Assembly (NCBI GenBank): GCA_049513975.1 | Contig: JBEKVM010000029.1 | Coordinates: 1-64,000 of the forward strand | Origin: JBEKOF01 sp049513975 | Lineage (GTDB): Bacteria > Verrucomicrobiota > Verrucomicrobiia > Limisphaerales > Palsa-1400 | Length of the DNA: 64,000 bases | Direction: 5' to 3' | In this document: positions 17,396 to 26,190 of the stretch, piece by piece | How positions within the stretch are numbered: the first letter of the stretch is position 1 | How the letters are laid out: each line of letters opens with the position of its first letter | Program-made: the position numbers and the translations under genes | The notes under the pieces: model-generated | Databases searched by the model: none | What the model saw: the letters and a program-made list of their open reading frames with translations, nothing else | Told to the model about the DNA's origin: nothing

Positions 17396-20300
17396 ATGCG
17401 CGCAAAAGAATTATTTGCCGGCAGGCCCGTCCATTTCCTGGTGCAGCCTAAACATCTTTTCCTTGCAGCGCTCATGCTGTTGCCGGCGGCGGCGGTTCCC
17501 AACGGCTCGGCGCAAGATGCGGCGCAGTTGATTTCCACCCATTCCAGCGCGCTGCCTTTGCCCGCCGGGGGCAACGGCGACTCGGTGGATCCGCAAATCA
17601 GCCCGGACGGACGGTTTGTGCTGTTTAACAGCACGGCGGGGAATTTGGCGCCGAATACGGGCGGGCAGTTGTGTTCCCAAGTTTATCTGCGCGACCGCGC
17701 CAGCAATACGACGACGCTGGTGAGCGTCAATCTCAATGGTTTTGGCGGGAACGGGAATTCGAGTTACGGGGGGATGACGCCGGACGGGCGCTATGTGGTG
17801 TTCACGAGCGATGCGAGCGATTTGGCGGCCGGAGAAACGAATAGATTCAGCGAGATATTTGTGCGGGACATGGCGGCCGGGACGACGGTGCTGGCGAGCG
17901 TGTCCACCGGCGGGGTGGAAGGGAACGGAGTATCCAGTCATCCGGTCATGACGCCGGACGGGCGTTACGTGGCCTTCATCAGCACGGCGGGCAATCTGGC
18001 CGGTGGAGGCCAGGATAATCCTGACATTTTCCTGCGCGATCTGGCGGGGCAGACGACCGTGGCGATGAGCACGGCCGCCATCGGTTCCTCGTCCGGGGCA
18101 GCGATTTCCAGTCTTACGATCACGCCGAACGGGAGATATGTGGCGTTTGTCAGCACGGCGCTGAACTTGGTATCCGGCGTGACGCAAGCCGGGGGCGAAG
18201 TCTATGTGCGCGACTTTACTGGGGGCGGGATCATTTGGGCGAGCAGCAATGCCACGACCACGGCCAAAGCGATTTTGGGAGGAAGCGCCACGCCGTCCTC
18301 CGAACACCCGGTCATCAGCGACGACGGGACGTGGGTGGCCTTCAAGACGGGGTCAAATAGCGTGTCGGGCGGCCGGGCCGTGATTTTTGAATATAACACC
18401 GGTTCGGCGGCGCTGACGACGGTTTATACCAACGGGATATACGCGCTGCCGTGGAGCGACGATTTTTATGGGCCGGAAATGACGCCGGACGGACGGTTCC
18501 TAGCATTCACGTCGGGAGAACAGGGGACCAACATTTATGGCAGCATCCGCCTTTGGGATTCCCAAACCGGCACCAATGCGCTGGTCAGCACGAATGGCAG
18601 CGGGGTGTATTCGGCCAACACCCTGGCGCAGGCGGCGTCGGTCACGCCGGACGGACATTATGTGGTGTTCCTGAGCAACGCGGGGGATTTGACGGGCAAC
18701 ACGGTTTCCAACGGCTCGCATATTTTCCGGCGCGACATGCCGGGAGGAAGCATGACGCTGGTGGATGTGGATACCAACGGGGCTGGCTCGACCGATTTCA
18801 CGGGGACGTGCCCAAGTATCAGCAGCAACGGCCAGTTCATCGCCTTTTCCGGGCCGGATGGCGGACTGGTACCGTTGGACTTTAACGGCGCGAATGATGT
18901 GTTTGTAAGGGACGCGACCGGCGGGACGACGCAATTGATTTCGCAACGCAATCCATCCGTGCCGACACGGTCAGGCGACCGGTACAGTTCGGAAGATCCG
19001 CTTTCGATCAGCGCGGATGGGCGCTGGGTGGCGTTTGCCAGCTACGCCAATGATCTGGTGGCAAATGACACGAACAACGCGCGGGATGTTTTTGTGTGCG
19101 ACCGCTGGAGCGGAAGCAACATTTTGGTGAGCGCCGGGCAAAGCGGAGGTTGCGCGCTGGGAGGGGACTCGATGACGCCGGTGATCAGCAGCAACGGGCA
19201 ATACGTGGCGTTTGTCAGCGCGGCGACGAATCTGACCTCGGGCAATGTGATAACCAATGCCGGCACTTACAACGTTTATCGGCGAGACCTTCAGGCCCAG
19301 ACGACGGTGCTGGCGAGCGTGAGCACCAATGGGGTGACGACGGGGGACAACGACTCGACCGGCCCGGTGATCAGCCAGGATGGACGGTATGTGGCGTTTC
19401 TGAGCAGGGCGCGCAACCTGGCGGCGGGGCTGACCGGAAGCGGGCCGAGCACGTTCTGGTACGATCTCGACGCGGGAACATCGCTGGCCCTGGGAGGAAC
19501 AGGATGGGCGGGAGCTGCACCGACAATGAGCGCCGACGGACGTTACATTGCTTATGACATCCAACCCCAGGCGGTGTACGTTTGGGACACGCAGCAGGGG
19601 AAAAATATATTCACCAACTCCGGCGGTTTCGAGACGATCAGTCCCGACGGGTCGCGCCTGCTCTACGAATTGTTCCCCTCTGGCACGATCAAGGTCCAGG
19701 ACTTGGTCAACGGAACCAACATGCTCACGGTCACGGGCGCGCCCAAGATCCGAAGTCCGGGGGTCTGGAGCGGGGACGGGCGGTTTGTCGCGCTGGTAAC
19801 CTCTGTGGCGCTATCGGGACTGGACGGCAATCATACGAACGACGTTTATCTGGCCGATCTGCTTGCCGGGACGAACATTCTCGTCAGCGTGAATTCGAGT
19901 CTGACGGGGAGCGGGAATGCCGCGTCCGATTCGCCGGCGGTGAGTTGGGACGGGCGGTACGTGATCTTTCGCAGTTTTTCCACCAATCTTGTCGCCGGGC
20001 ACACCAACGCGCCCGACCTGTATCTCTACGACCGCATCAACGGCACGAACAGCCTTTTGACTCTGGAGCGACCGGCATCGGACTGGATGCAGCGGCCGTC
20101 CAAACCGGTGATCAGCGTGGATGTCAGTTCGGCGGTGTTCCAAAGCTATGGCTCCGGACTGGGTCTCGGCCATGTCAGCCGGTTGCAGGACGTGTTCGCC
20201 GCCCTCCTGCCGCCCGCCGCGAACGCTGACAGCGACGGCGACGGCATCCCGGACTGGTGGATGATCCAGTATTTCGGGCATATCACCGGCCAGGCCGGCG

Positions 20301-20614
20301 ACCGGTCGCTGGCGCAGGACGATCCGAACGGCACGGGCATGACGACGTTGCAGGATTATATTGCGGGCACGAACCCGACTGATCCCACGTCGGTTTTCCA
20401 AGTTTTGGTGGCGCCGCCCGGCTCGTCCGGCGGGAACGTGGCGCTGGTTTGGACCGCAGTGGCGGGGCGGAGCTACTCTGTGCAATTTAAGGACAGTCTG
20501 GATGATCCGCTCTGGCACGCCTTGGGCGGCACTCCGACGATTAACGGCAACCAGGGAGAATTTGCCGTGCCGACCGACAAGGCGAGCCGGTATTACAGGA
20601 TCGTGGTGCAATAA
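17396..20614 (+). CDS. Giant secreted beta-propeller protein (WD40-like/PD40 repeats)
   Basis: 1,072 residues from ATG 17396, preceded by AAGGAGAG. Signal peptide (LAALMLLPAAAVPNGSAQ), then at least a dozen TolB/PD40-like blades. Each blade carries a 'SPDGRFVLF'/'TPDGRYVVF' strand, an 'NLAAG' turn and a 'VYLRDRASNTTTLVS' strand. Near the end is NADSDGDGIPDWWM, a calcium-binding thrombospondin-3-like motif, then a beta-sandwich-like tail ending SRYYRIVVQ. Such proteins are common at Verrucomicrobiota surfaces; no enzyme activity can be inferred. It lies between hscB and a duplicated hscB fragment. Confidence 0.85.
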   Translation: MRAKELFAGRPVHFLVQPKHLFLAALMLLPAAAVPNGSAQDAAQLISTHSSALPLPAGGNGDSVDPQISPDGRFVLFNSTAGNLAPNTGGQLCSQVYLRDRASNTTTLVSVNLNGFGGNGNSSYGGMTPDGRYVVFTSDASDLAAGETNRFSEIFVRDMAAGTTVLASVSTGGVEGNGVSSHPVMTPDGRYVAFISTAGNLAGGGQDNPDIFLRDLAGQTTVAMSTAAIGSSSGAAISSLTITPNGRYVAFVSTALNLVSGVTQAGGEVYVRDFTGGGIIWASSNATTTAKAILGGSATPSSEHPVISDDGTWVAFKTGSNSVSGGRAVIFEYNTGSAALTTVYTNGIYALPWSDDFYGPEMTPDGRFLAFTSGEQGTNIYGSIRLWDSQTGTNALVSTNGSGVYSANTLAQAASVTPDGHYVVFLSNAGDLTGNTVSNGSHIFRRDMPGGSMTLVDVDTNGAGSTDFTGTCPSISSNGQFIAFSGPDGGLVPLDFNGANDVFVRDATGGTTQLISQRNPSVPTRSGDRYSSEDPLSISADGRWVAFASYANDLVANDTNNARDVFVCDRWSGSNILVSAGQSGGCALGGDSMTPVISSNGQYVAFVSAATNLTSGNVITNAGTYNVYRRDLQAQTTVLASVSTNGVTTGDNDSTGPVISQDGRYVAFLSRARNLAAGLTGSGPSTFWYDLDAGTSLALGGTGWAGAAPTMSADGRYIAYDIQPQAVYVWDTQQGKNIFTNSGGFETISPDGSRLLYELFPSGTIKVQDLVNGTNMLTVTGAPKIRSPGVWSGDGRFVALVTSVALSGLDGNHTNDVYLADLLAGTNILVSVNSSLTGSGNAASDSPAVSWDGRYVIFRSFSTNLVAGHTNAPDLYLYDRINGTNSLLTLERPASDWMQRPSKPVISVDVSSAVFQSYGSGLGLGHVSRLQDVFAALLPPAANADSDGDGIPDWWMIQYFGHITGQAGDRSLAQDDPNGTGMTTLQDYIAGTNPTDPTSVFQVLVAPPGSSGGNVALVWTAVAGRSYSVQFKDSLDDPLWHALGGTPTINGNQGEFAVPTDKASRYYRIVVQ

Positions 20615-20640
20615 CGAGTCCAGCGCGGCGAGGCGCCTCC

Positions 20641-21441
20641 TTACCAGAAGAAGTAAGGATCACCACCGTCGCCCGCCCTTGGCAGCATGTCGGTGAAATT
20701 CCGCCACTCGACATGGCCGTCGAGCATCCCGACATTGCCGCCGAGAGGGATCGAACCGTTCAAATGGGGACTGAGATGATGTTTTGTGTAACCACCGGGG
20801 ACGACCACCCAATTGTAGGTGAGCATCGCGGCGTTAAGGGTGGGACCCGCCGGCGGAGGGACGCCATTCCCCGGGGTCAGGGTCGCGTCCGCCACAAGTG
20901 GGCGCGAGGCCGGTGTGACCGGATAATATGTGCCCAAATTGTTAACCCGCTGCATGGTCAAAGTGGCATTGATATTCGTGGAAAACAAATAGCTTCCCAC
21001 CGGGGTCGTCCACATAGTGGAGACGCCTGGGACCGTGGTGGCATAACCGAGGACGCCGAACGTGCCTCCGAAATTGAAGAGGCTCCAATTATCCTGTTCC
21101 GTAAAACGCACAGATGTTCCCGGACAATATAAGGAGGTCCATTTCAGGCCGGTGTTTGTGACAAGGAAAATGTAAGCCTCCGGGGCGTCCCAAGCCCAAT
21201 TGCCACCGTTAATGGTGGGAAGGTTGTCCTGGTTTTCGCCGCCATAGATTTGCAGGGCCAGGTCGTACTGCTCCAAATTGGCGGCGCACTGGGCGATGGC
21301 GGTTTTCCCGGTGACACGGCCCAGGGAGGGCAGGGCCATGACGGCCAGCAACGTCAGAACGGCCAGAAGGACCACAAGATCAACCCGAGTGAGAGCGGAG
21401 TTGTCCGATTGCGGACGATGAAGCTTTTGGCTCATTTTCAT
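20641..21441 (-). CDS. Type II/IV pseudopilin-like protein (DUF1559-like)
   Basis: 266 residues. ATG 21441 is chosen because AGGAGT lies 3 bases upstream. The prepilin-type head reads NSALTRVDLVVLLAVLTLLA, with Asp where the usual Glu5 sits and Ala in place of Gly before the cut site. A long C-terminal globular part ends with NVGMLDGHVEWRNF, the 'H/DGxxxW' tail seen in the large pseudopilin-like families of Verrucomicrobiota and Planctomycetota. It converges with the propeller gene (27-base gap). Role: a minor pilin or secretion-linked surface protein. Confidence 0.85.
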   Translation of the reverse strand: MKMSQKLHRPQSDNSALTRVDLVVLLAVLTLLAVMALPSLGRVTGKTAIAQCAANLEQYDLALQIYGGENQDNLPTINGGNWAWDAPEAYIFLVTNTGLKWTSLYCPGTSVRFTEQDNWSLFNFGGTFGVLGYATTVPGVSTMWTTPVGSYLFSTNINATLTMQRVNNLGTYYPVTPASRPLVADATLTPGNGVPPPAGPTLNAAMLTYNWVVVPGGYTKHHLSPHLNGSIPLGGNVGMLDGHVEWRNFTDMLPRAGDGGDPYFFW

Positions 21442-21542
21442 AGCACTCCTTATCAAGGATTGTTGATTCATATTCTACTTAATTGGCTCCGCCAAAGCAA
21501 GAGGATTCGGCCAGCGGTTTCAAGCTCGGCCTGCGGGGAAAC

Positions 21543-21692
21543 GCGGCGTGGGAAGCAGCGCCGGCGGCGGGTTCGGCGGGACGGGCGGCGACGCTGCCGC
21601 TGGCGGCGTTGGAGCGGGGCTATGGGATGTTGAGCTACATCGGGCGCTGGACCGGGCAAATCGAGGAACGGGTGGCGCAGCTTTCGTTTTGA
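21543..21692 (+). pseudogene. Duplicated 3' end of hscB
   Basis: Bases 21543-21691 match hscB 17139-17287 with about 18 differences in 149 bases and no gaps, ending at the same TTTCGTTTTGA. The reading frame still encodes the hscB tail (ALERGYGMLSYIGRWTGQIE), but there is no J domain or start. It makes a direct repeat around the propeller and pseudopilin genes. Confidence 0.9.
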
Positions 21693-21718
21693 CAGGGGCT
21701 ATGAATTTTCTGGAAACC

Positions 21719-21764
21719 TCCTCTCCCCGGCCCTCTCCTCCACAGGTATGTGGAGGAGAGGGAG
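21719..21764. repeat. Palindromic CCTCTCC repeat
   Basis: Hairpin with arms CCCTCTCCTCCACA and TGTGGAGGAGAGGG around a GGTA loop, preceded by CTCTCCCCGG. It lies just after the hscB fragment and belongs to the family at 84-299 and 10221-10260. Confidence 0.6.
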
Positions 21765-21829
21765 AAGACGCGCGGCGTTTCAAGCTTGCCGGGGAGGGGC
21801 TTAAATGAGAGGAAATGGGACGAGATTGC

Positions 21830-22570
21830 ATGAATGAAGGTCTTTTTAGGCGGCATAGGATGAGGCTGCGCGCGGCGGGGCTGGTTTTGCTGGCGCTGGC
21901 GGCCGCCCAGGCGGCGCTCCAGGCGCAAACGACCTGGCAGGAGGAGTTGGGCAAAATGCCGCTGACGAACCGCGTGGCGGAACTGAACCGCTCGAATTGT
22001 GTGGCGGTAATGCTCGGCTCGTTTCGGCGCAATCCGGCGGTGAAGGGGTTGATTTTCATGCCGGGAGCCACGGATGAGTTTTATTTCTTCCGGCGCGCGC
22101 GCGCCCGGCTGACCAACAGTTCGCCCACGCTGCTGGACGCGGTGGCGGCGCTGACGAACCAGACTTACATCCGCGCCACGGTGCGGGCGCCTTTTCTGCT
22201 GTTGCACACGGCGGAAGATCCGCTGGAGCCGATCGAGGTGGTGTTGGACGCGAAGGCGGCCGACGCGGCGAGGCGGCACAAATTCGCCCGGGAGGCGCTC
22301 TATAATGACCGCGATTGGGATTACATGGAGCACCTGCTGGGGTTCTATCTCAACACCACGATGATTCCGAGGCCAAGGTCGCCTGACTCGAATCATTTCT
22401 TCCGCAACAGTTTTGTCGCGTTCGACCTGAACGGCTGGGAAGCGCTGGAGGCGTCGGCGCTGGCGGGGAAAACGAAATTTACAGTCAAGAAGAGGTCCAT
22501 TGTTTTTGAGGGGGACGCGCGGGAATTGGGCAAGCCGCCCATGGATGGGTTTTCCCTGATGCCGCATTGA
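21830..22570 (+). CDS. Secreted protein of unknown function
   Basis: 246 residues if ATG 21830 is used; ATG 21860 is possible but its Shine-Dalgarno would be too close. The signal peptide runs to about LQAQTTWQ. The mature part has an alpha/beta look with GLIFMPGATDEFYFF, PFLLLHTAEDPLEPIEVVLD and YNDRDWDYMEHLLGFYLNTT. I do not recognise the family. It stands alone between the hscB fragment and the EF-hand gene. Confidence 0.72.
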   Translation: MNEGLFRRHRMRLRAAGLVLLALAAAQAALQAQTTWQEELGKMPLTNRVAELNRSNCVAVMLGSFRRNPAVKGLIFMPGATDEFYFFRRARARLTNSSPTLLDAVAALTNQTYIRATVRAPFLLLHTAEDPLEPIEVVLDAKAADAARRHKFAREALYNDRDWDYMEHLLGFYLNTTMIPRPRSPDSNHFFRNSFVAFDLNGWEALEASALAGKTKFTVKKRSIVFEGDARELGKPPMDGFSLMPH

Positions 22571-22689
22571 AGGAAGTGGGGAATGCAGAGTGGGGAGTGC
22601 AGCGTGTAAAGTCAAAAAAAGTCCCCGGCCGCGGGATGGCCGCGGACGGGGATTGGGGACGGGGCGAATCGGATTGGGCGCAGCGTCAA

Positions 22690-23112
22690 TTACTGGTCAT
22701 CCGGAGGCGGGCCGCCACCGCCAGGGCCATCCGGGCCGCCAGGACCACGGCCACCGGGACCACCAGGTCCACCTGGGCCGCCGAAGCCACCGGGGCCGCC
22801 CCGGCGCATCGGCGGGCCGAGCAAATCTTCCGGGGTCAAGGTGGTGGCGCCATTTTTGAGGAGTGTTTTCAAGGCGGCGGGAGCGTTGGCGATTTCGTTG
22901 GCATCAATCACGCCGTCGTGATTGGTGTCCAGCGCGAGGAAAACCGGCGGCAACGGGCGGCGTGCGCCCGGCCCGCCTTGCCGGCCCGGGGGCGGTCCGC
23001 CATTACCCCCCTGGCCCCCGGGGCCGGGGCCGTTATCCTGTTGGGCGATGATCACCCAGGTTGAAGCGCCGAGCGCCAACATGGCCAGAACTGCTTTTGT
23101 CATTGTCTTCAT
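22690..23112 (-). CDS. Secreted EF-hand protein with Gly/Pro-rich arms
   Basis: 140 residues from ATG 23112. A signal peptide (VLAMLALGASTWVIIAQ) is followed by a Gly/Pro/Gln-rich arm, one EF-hand loop (LDTNHDGVIDANEI), a short helix pair and a second Gly-Pro-rich tail of about 40 residues. It is transcribed away from the two-component system at 23504. The histidine kinase has a similar Gly/Arg/Pro-rich stretch in its sensor loop, so this protein may be its target or ligand; that is an inference. Confidence 0.85.
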   Translation of the reverse strand: MKTMTKAVLAMLALGASTWVIIAQQDNGPGPGGQGGNGGPPPGRQGGPGARRPLPPVFLALDTNHDGVIDANEIANAPAALKTLLKNGATTLTPEDLLGPPMRRGGPGGFGGPGGPGGPGGRGPGGPDGPGGGGPPPDDQ

Positions 23113-23372
23113 ATTTTGATTCCTTTCGTTGATTCGTTGTTTTGCGTGTTTGTCAAAGGCTGCTCCGACCACCGCGCGGGAGACGCCGAGGTCGAAACAG
23201 AAAATTCGGTGGCCGGATAAAACCGCACTGGGAGCCGTGCGCGGCAATAGGCGGCGGGGGCCCTTTTGCCGGAGCGGCTGGAAGGGGAGAGGAGCATGAG
23301 CAGGAAGGGGGGGCCGGCGTTTTTCAGAGGCAGCATTTGAATCTTCATGCTGCCACGATACATCAGTGAACC

Positions 23373-23441
23373 TTAAGGGGACGTTAAGGCTGAAATTTAT
23401 TTGAAAAAAGTTTTTGGGGCGTTCTTCATGCAAACTTAAGG
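23373..23441. promoter_or_regulatory. TTAAGG direct repeats, possible response-regulator operator
   Basis: TTAAGG occurs at 23373-23378 and 23384-23389, 11 bases apart, which is the phasing used by OmpR/PhoB-type dimers. A third TTAAGG is at 23436-23441. All lie in the 391-base gap between the divergent EF-hand gene and the response regulator at 23504. Autoregulation is an inference. Confidence 0.5.
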
Positions 23442-23503
23442 TTGGTTGTGAGAGAGTGACGGCGGGGCGGGGAGGTGTTAAAGTTCCCGCCGCCCGATGA
23501 CGC

Positions 23504-24163
23504 ATGAGAATTCTAATTGTGGAAGATGAGCCGGATTTGCTCCGCAGCCTGGCGCAAGCGTTGCAGGAGGAGGGCTACGCCGTGGACACCGCCGCGGAGG
23601 GCGAAACGGGGCTGTTCAACGCGCAAAATTATGACTACGACGCGGTGGTGCTGGACGTGATGCTGCCCAAGGTGGACGGCTGGGAGATCTTGCGGCGGCT
23701 GCGCAAAACCAAAAAGACGCCGGTGCTGATGCTGACGGCGCGCGACCAGCCCAAAGACCGGGTGCGCGGACTGGACACGGGCGCGGACGATTACGTGGTC
23801 AAGCCGTTCGACCTGGCGGAATTGTTCGCGCGGCTGCGGGCGCTGATCCGGCGGAGCGCGGGCCGGACGAGCAACGTATTGACGGCGGGGGACGTTGTGA
23901 TTGACACGGGGGCGCGGCAGGTTTTGCGGGGCGGGCGGGAAGTGGCGCTGACGGCGCGGGAGTACGCGCTGGTGGAGTATCTGGCGCTGCACCAGGGCGA
24001 AGTGGTCACGCGCACGACGCTCTACGAGCATTTGTTCGACGAAAACGAAAGCACGCTGTCCAACTTGCTGGACGTGCATGTTTCCAACATCCGCAAGAAG
24101 CTGGGGGCGGACTTCATCATCACGCGGCGCGGGCACGGCTACTGCGTGGGAGGCGGGGCATGA
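23504..24163 (+). CDS. OmpR-family response regulator (CopR/CusR-like)
   Basis: 219 residues. The receiver has IVEDEPDLL, the phospho-acceptor in AVVLDVMLPKVDGW, MLTARDQ and VVKPFDLAEL. The winged helix has LTAREYALVEYLALHQGEVV and LDVHVSNIRKKLGADFI, ending ITRRGHGYCVG. It forms an ATGA overlap with the kinase gene. The protein style is near metal or envelope stress regulators, but the signal is not evident. Confidence 0.94.
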   Translation: MRILIVEDEPDLLRSLAQALQEEGYAVDTAAEGETGLFNAQNYDYDAVVLDVMLPKVDGWEILRRLRKTKKTPVLMLTARDQPKDRVRGLDTGADDYVVKPFDLAELFARLRALIRRSAGRTSNVLTAGDVVIDTGARQVLRGGREVALTAREYALVEYLALHQGEVVTRTTLYEHLFDENESTLSNLLDVHVSNIRKKLGADFIITRRGHGYCVGGGA

Positions 24164-25659
24164 TTTTCCGGTCCATCCGCTGGCGGCTGCAGCTTTGGTA
24201 CGGCCTGGTTTTCCTGGCGCTGCTGGCGGGGTTTGGGTTGACGGCGTATGCCTTGCTGCGCAACGACCAGCTTCGCCACCTGGACGAGGAATTTCTGAGG
24301 CGGATGGGGCCGGTCTCCAACTCCTTGCGTCCACTGCGGGGCGGGCCGGGGCCGGACGGCCCCCGCATGGGCCGGGGCGGGCGGCGGGGTGACCGGGGTG
24401 ATCGGGGCGGCCGGGGCGGTGACTTTCCAAACGGCGGACCACCGGAGGAGGGGATGTTTCCAGGCCCGGGCGAGCCGGGATTTCAATTTCATCTTCCATC
24501 GGAGCAGGCGGCGATGTTTGGCAGCGAGAGCAATTCTTTTTATTATGTGGTCTGGGCGCGGGACGGCAAGGAACTGGCGCGGTCGGTGGCCGCGCCGCCC
24601 GAGGTGCCGCGGCCGGAGGACACCCGGGCGCCGCAAGGACCGCCGGAGTGGCGAATGCGCGGAGTGTTCCGGGAGTTTTGGCATCCCACGCCCGGCGGGG
24701 AAATGGTGCTGGTGGGACGTTCGATCGCGGAGGACCTGGCGGGGCTGCGGCTGCTGGCGTGGGAACTGGCGGGGGCGGGCGGGGTGGTGCTGTTGCTCGG
24801 TTTGACGGGCGGCTGGTGGGTGGCGACGCGGGCGATCCGGCCGATCGAAGACATCAGCGCCACAGCGGTGAAAATCGCGGCGGGGGATCTTTCCCAGCGC
24901 ATCAGCGCGGCGGACACGGACAACGAGCTGGGCCGTTTGGCGGCGGTTTTAAATTCGACATTTGCGCGGCTGGAGGCGTCGTTCGCGCAGCAAAGGCAAT
25001 TCACCTCGGACGCCGCGCATGAATTGCGCACGCCGATTACGGTGATGCTGACCCAGACGCAGACGGCGTTGAACCGGGAGCGCGGCGCGGCGGAATATCG
25101 GGCCACGGTGGAAGCCTGCCAGCGGGCGGCGCAACGGATGCGCAAGCTGATGGAATCCCTCCTGGAACTGGCGCGGCTGGACGCGGGGCAGGAAACGCTG
25201 CAACGGGTGCCGTTTGACTTGTCGAAAACGGTGAACGAGTGCGTGGAGCTGGTGACGCCGCTGGCGGAAGCGCGGGGGCTGAGAATTCATTGCGCGGCGC
25301 CGGCGTTGCCGTGCGCAGGCGACCCGGAACGGATGGGCCAGGTCATCACCAATCTTCTGGGCAACGCCATCGAGTACAGCCAGGAATGCGGCGAGGTGCG
25401 AATCAGCGGGGAGAGACAAAGCGGGACGGTGAAATTGAGCGTGAGCAACAGCGGGCCGGGAATTGCGGTGGAGGATTTGCCGCGGATTTTCGAGCGATTT
25501 TATCGAGTGGACAAGGCGCGGTCGGGGAGCGGGGGACACACCGGGCTGGGGCTGGCGATTTCCAAGGCGATCGTGGAGGCGCACGGGGGCAGCCTGGAAG
25601 CGGCCAGCCGGCCTGGAGAGGGGGCGACCTTCACGGTGCGGCTGCCGGAGGGGGGTTGA
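24160..25659 (+). CDS. Sensor histidine kinase with Gly-rich periplasmic loop
   Basis: 499 residues. TM1 is at about 10-32, TM2 at about 205-225 (GAGGVVLLLGLTGGWWVATR), then HAMP, the HisKA box FTSDAAHELRTPITVML and HATPase boxes (NLLGNAIEYSQ, FERFYRVDKARSGSGGHTGL). The sensor loop of about 170 residues holds a run rich in Gly, Arg, Asp and Pro (about 60-105) much like the tail of the divergent EF-hand protein. Signal unknown; translation is coupled to the regulator. Confidence 0.94.
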   Translation: MIFRSIRWRLQLWYGLVFLALLAGFGLTAYALLRNDQLRHLDEEFLRRMGPVSNSLRPLRGGPGPDGPRMGRGGRRGDRGDRGGRGGDFPNGGPPEEGMFPGPGEPGFQFHLPSEQAAMFGSESNSFYYVVWARDGKELARSVAAPPEVPRPEDTRAPQGPPEWRMRGVFREFWHPTPGGEMVLVGRSIAEDLAGLRLLAWELAGAGGVVLLLGLTGGWWVATRAIRPIEDISATAVKIAAGDLSQRISAADTDNELGRLAAVLNSTFARLEASFAQQRQFTSDAAHELRTPITVMLTQTQTALNRERGAAEYRATVEACQRAAQRMRKLMESLLELARLDAGQETLQRVPFDLSKTVNECVELVTPLAEARGLRIHCAAPALPCAGDPERMGQVITNLLGNAIEYSQECGEVRISGERQSGTVKLSVSNSGPGIAVEDLPRIFERFYRVDKARSGSGGHTGLGLAISKAIVEAHGGSLEAASRPGEGATFTVRLPEGG

Positions 25660-25666
25660 GAAGGCA

Positions 25667-25760
25667 GAAGGTTGAAGGTTGAAGGTTGAAGGTTGAAGGC
25701 TGAAGGCTGAAGGTTGAAGGTTGAAGGCTGAAGGCTGAAGGTTGAAGGTTGAAGGCTGAA
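25667..25760. repeat. 13-unit heptamer array GAAGGYT
   Basis: Thirteen tandem 7-bp units, GAAGGTT or GAAGGCT, plus a final GAA, start 7 bases after the kinase stop. The T/C variants run TTTT CC TT CC TT C, suggesting growth by 14- or 28-bp slips. Similar 7-bp arrays with other motifs occur elsewhere in the window. Confidence 0.95.
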
Positions 25761-25950
25761 TCAATACGGAGGACAGGGCGGAGCGAGAGAAACCCACGTT
25801 TATTGTTGACGCTTCTGCCAGCGGTCGGGAGCTGCCGAGGAGGGTGGGCAATAGGCAACGCAGGAGGCCGTCGAGAACGATTTGCAGTGCGGCGGAGGAC
25901 CGGGGGGGATCAATGAATTTGCGCCTGATCCAAGCGATTACGCCGCGCTG

Positions 25951-26190
25951 CTACGTGCCTTGCAATTGGAGGACGGTGACGGAGCAGGGCGGGAAGGTGC
26001 GGGTGAAGGTTTTGCCCAGGCCGGTCACCTTCGCGGTCACGGGCACTATTCTTTGGGGTTCCTTGATGGAATTGGTGTCGTCCGGGCTGCTGGCGCTCAA
26101 GACGGTGGTTTGGCCGGCAGACTCGATGCCGGAAACGCCGCTGATCTCAACCTGCACATCCTGCGGCCGGCCGGCACTGTTGACGACCTT
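25951..26190 (-). pseudogene. C-terminal remnant of a GH51 alpha-L-arabinofuranosidase
   Basis: The minus strand encodes about 80 residues that read like a GH51 C-terminus: VVNSAGRPQDVQVEISGV, then TTVLSASSPDDTNSIKEPQ, RIVPVTAKVTGLGKTFT and a final FPPCSVTVLQL. The match stops near 26190, where NHL repeats begin on the other strand. The catalytic part is gone, so this is a broken gene. Family call from motif memory only. Confidence 0.72.

Noticed and set aside
25667..25760. Possible CRISPR array
   Set aside because: Repeat unit is 7 bp with no spacers; it is a simple tandem repeat. No cas genes or spacer arrays were seen anywhere.
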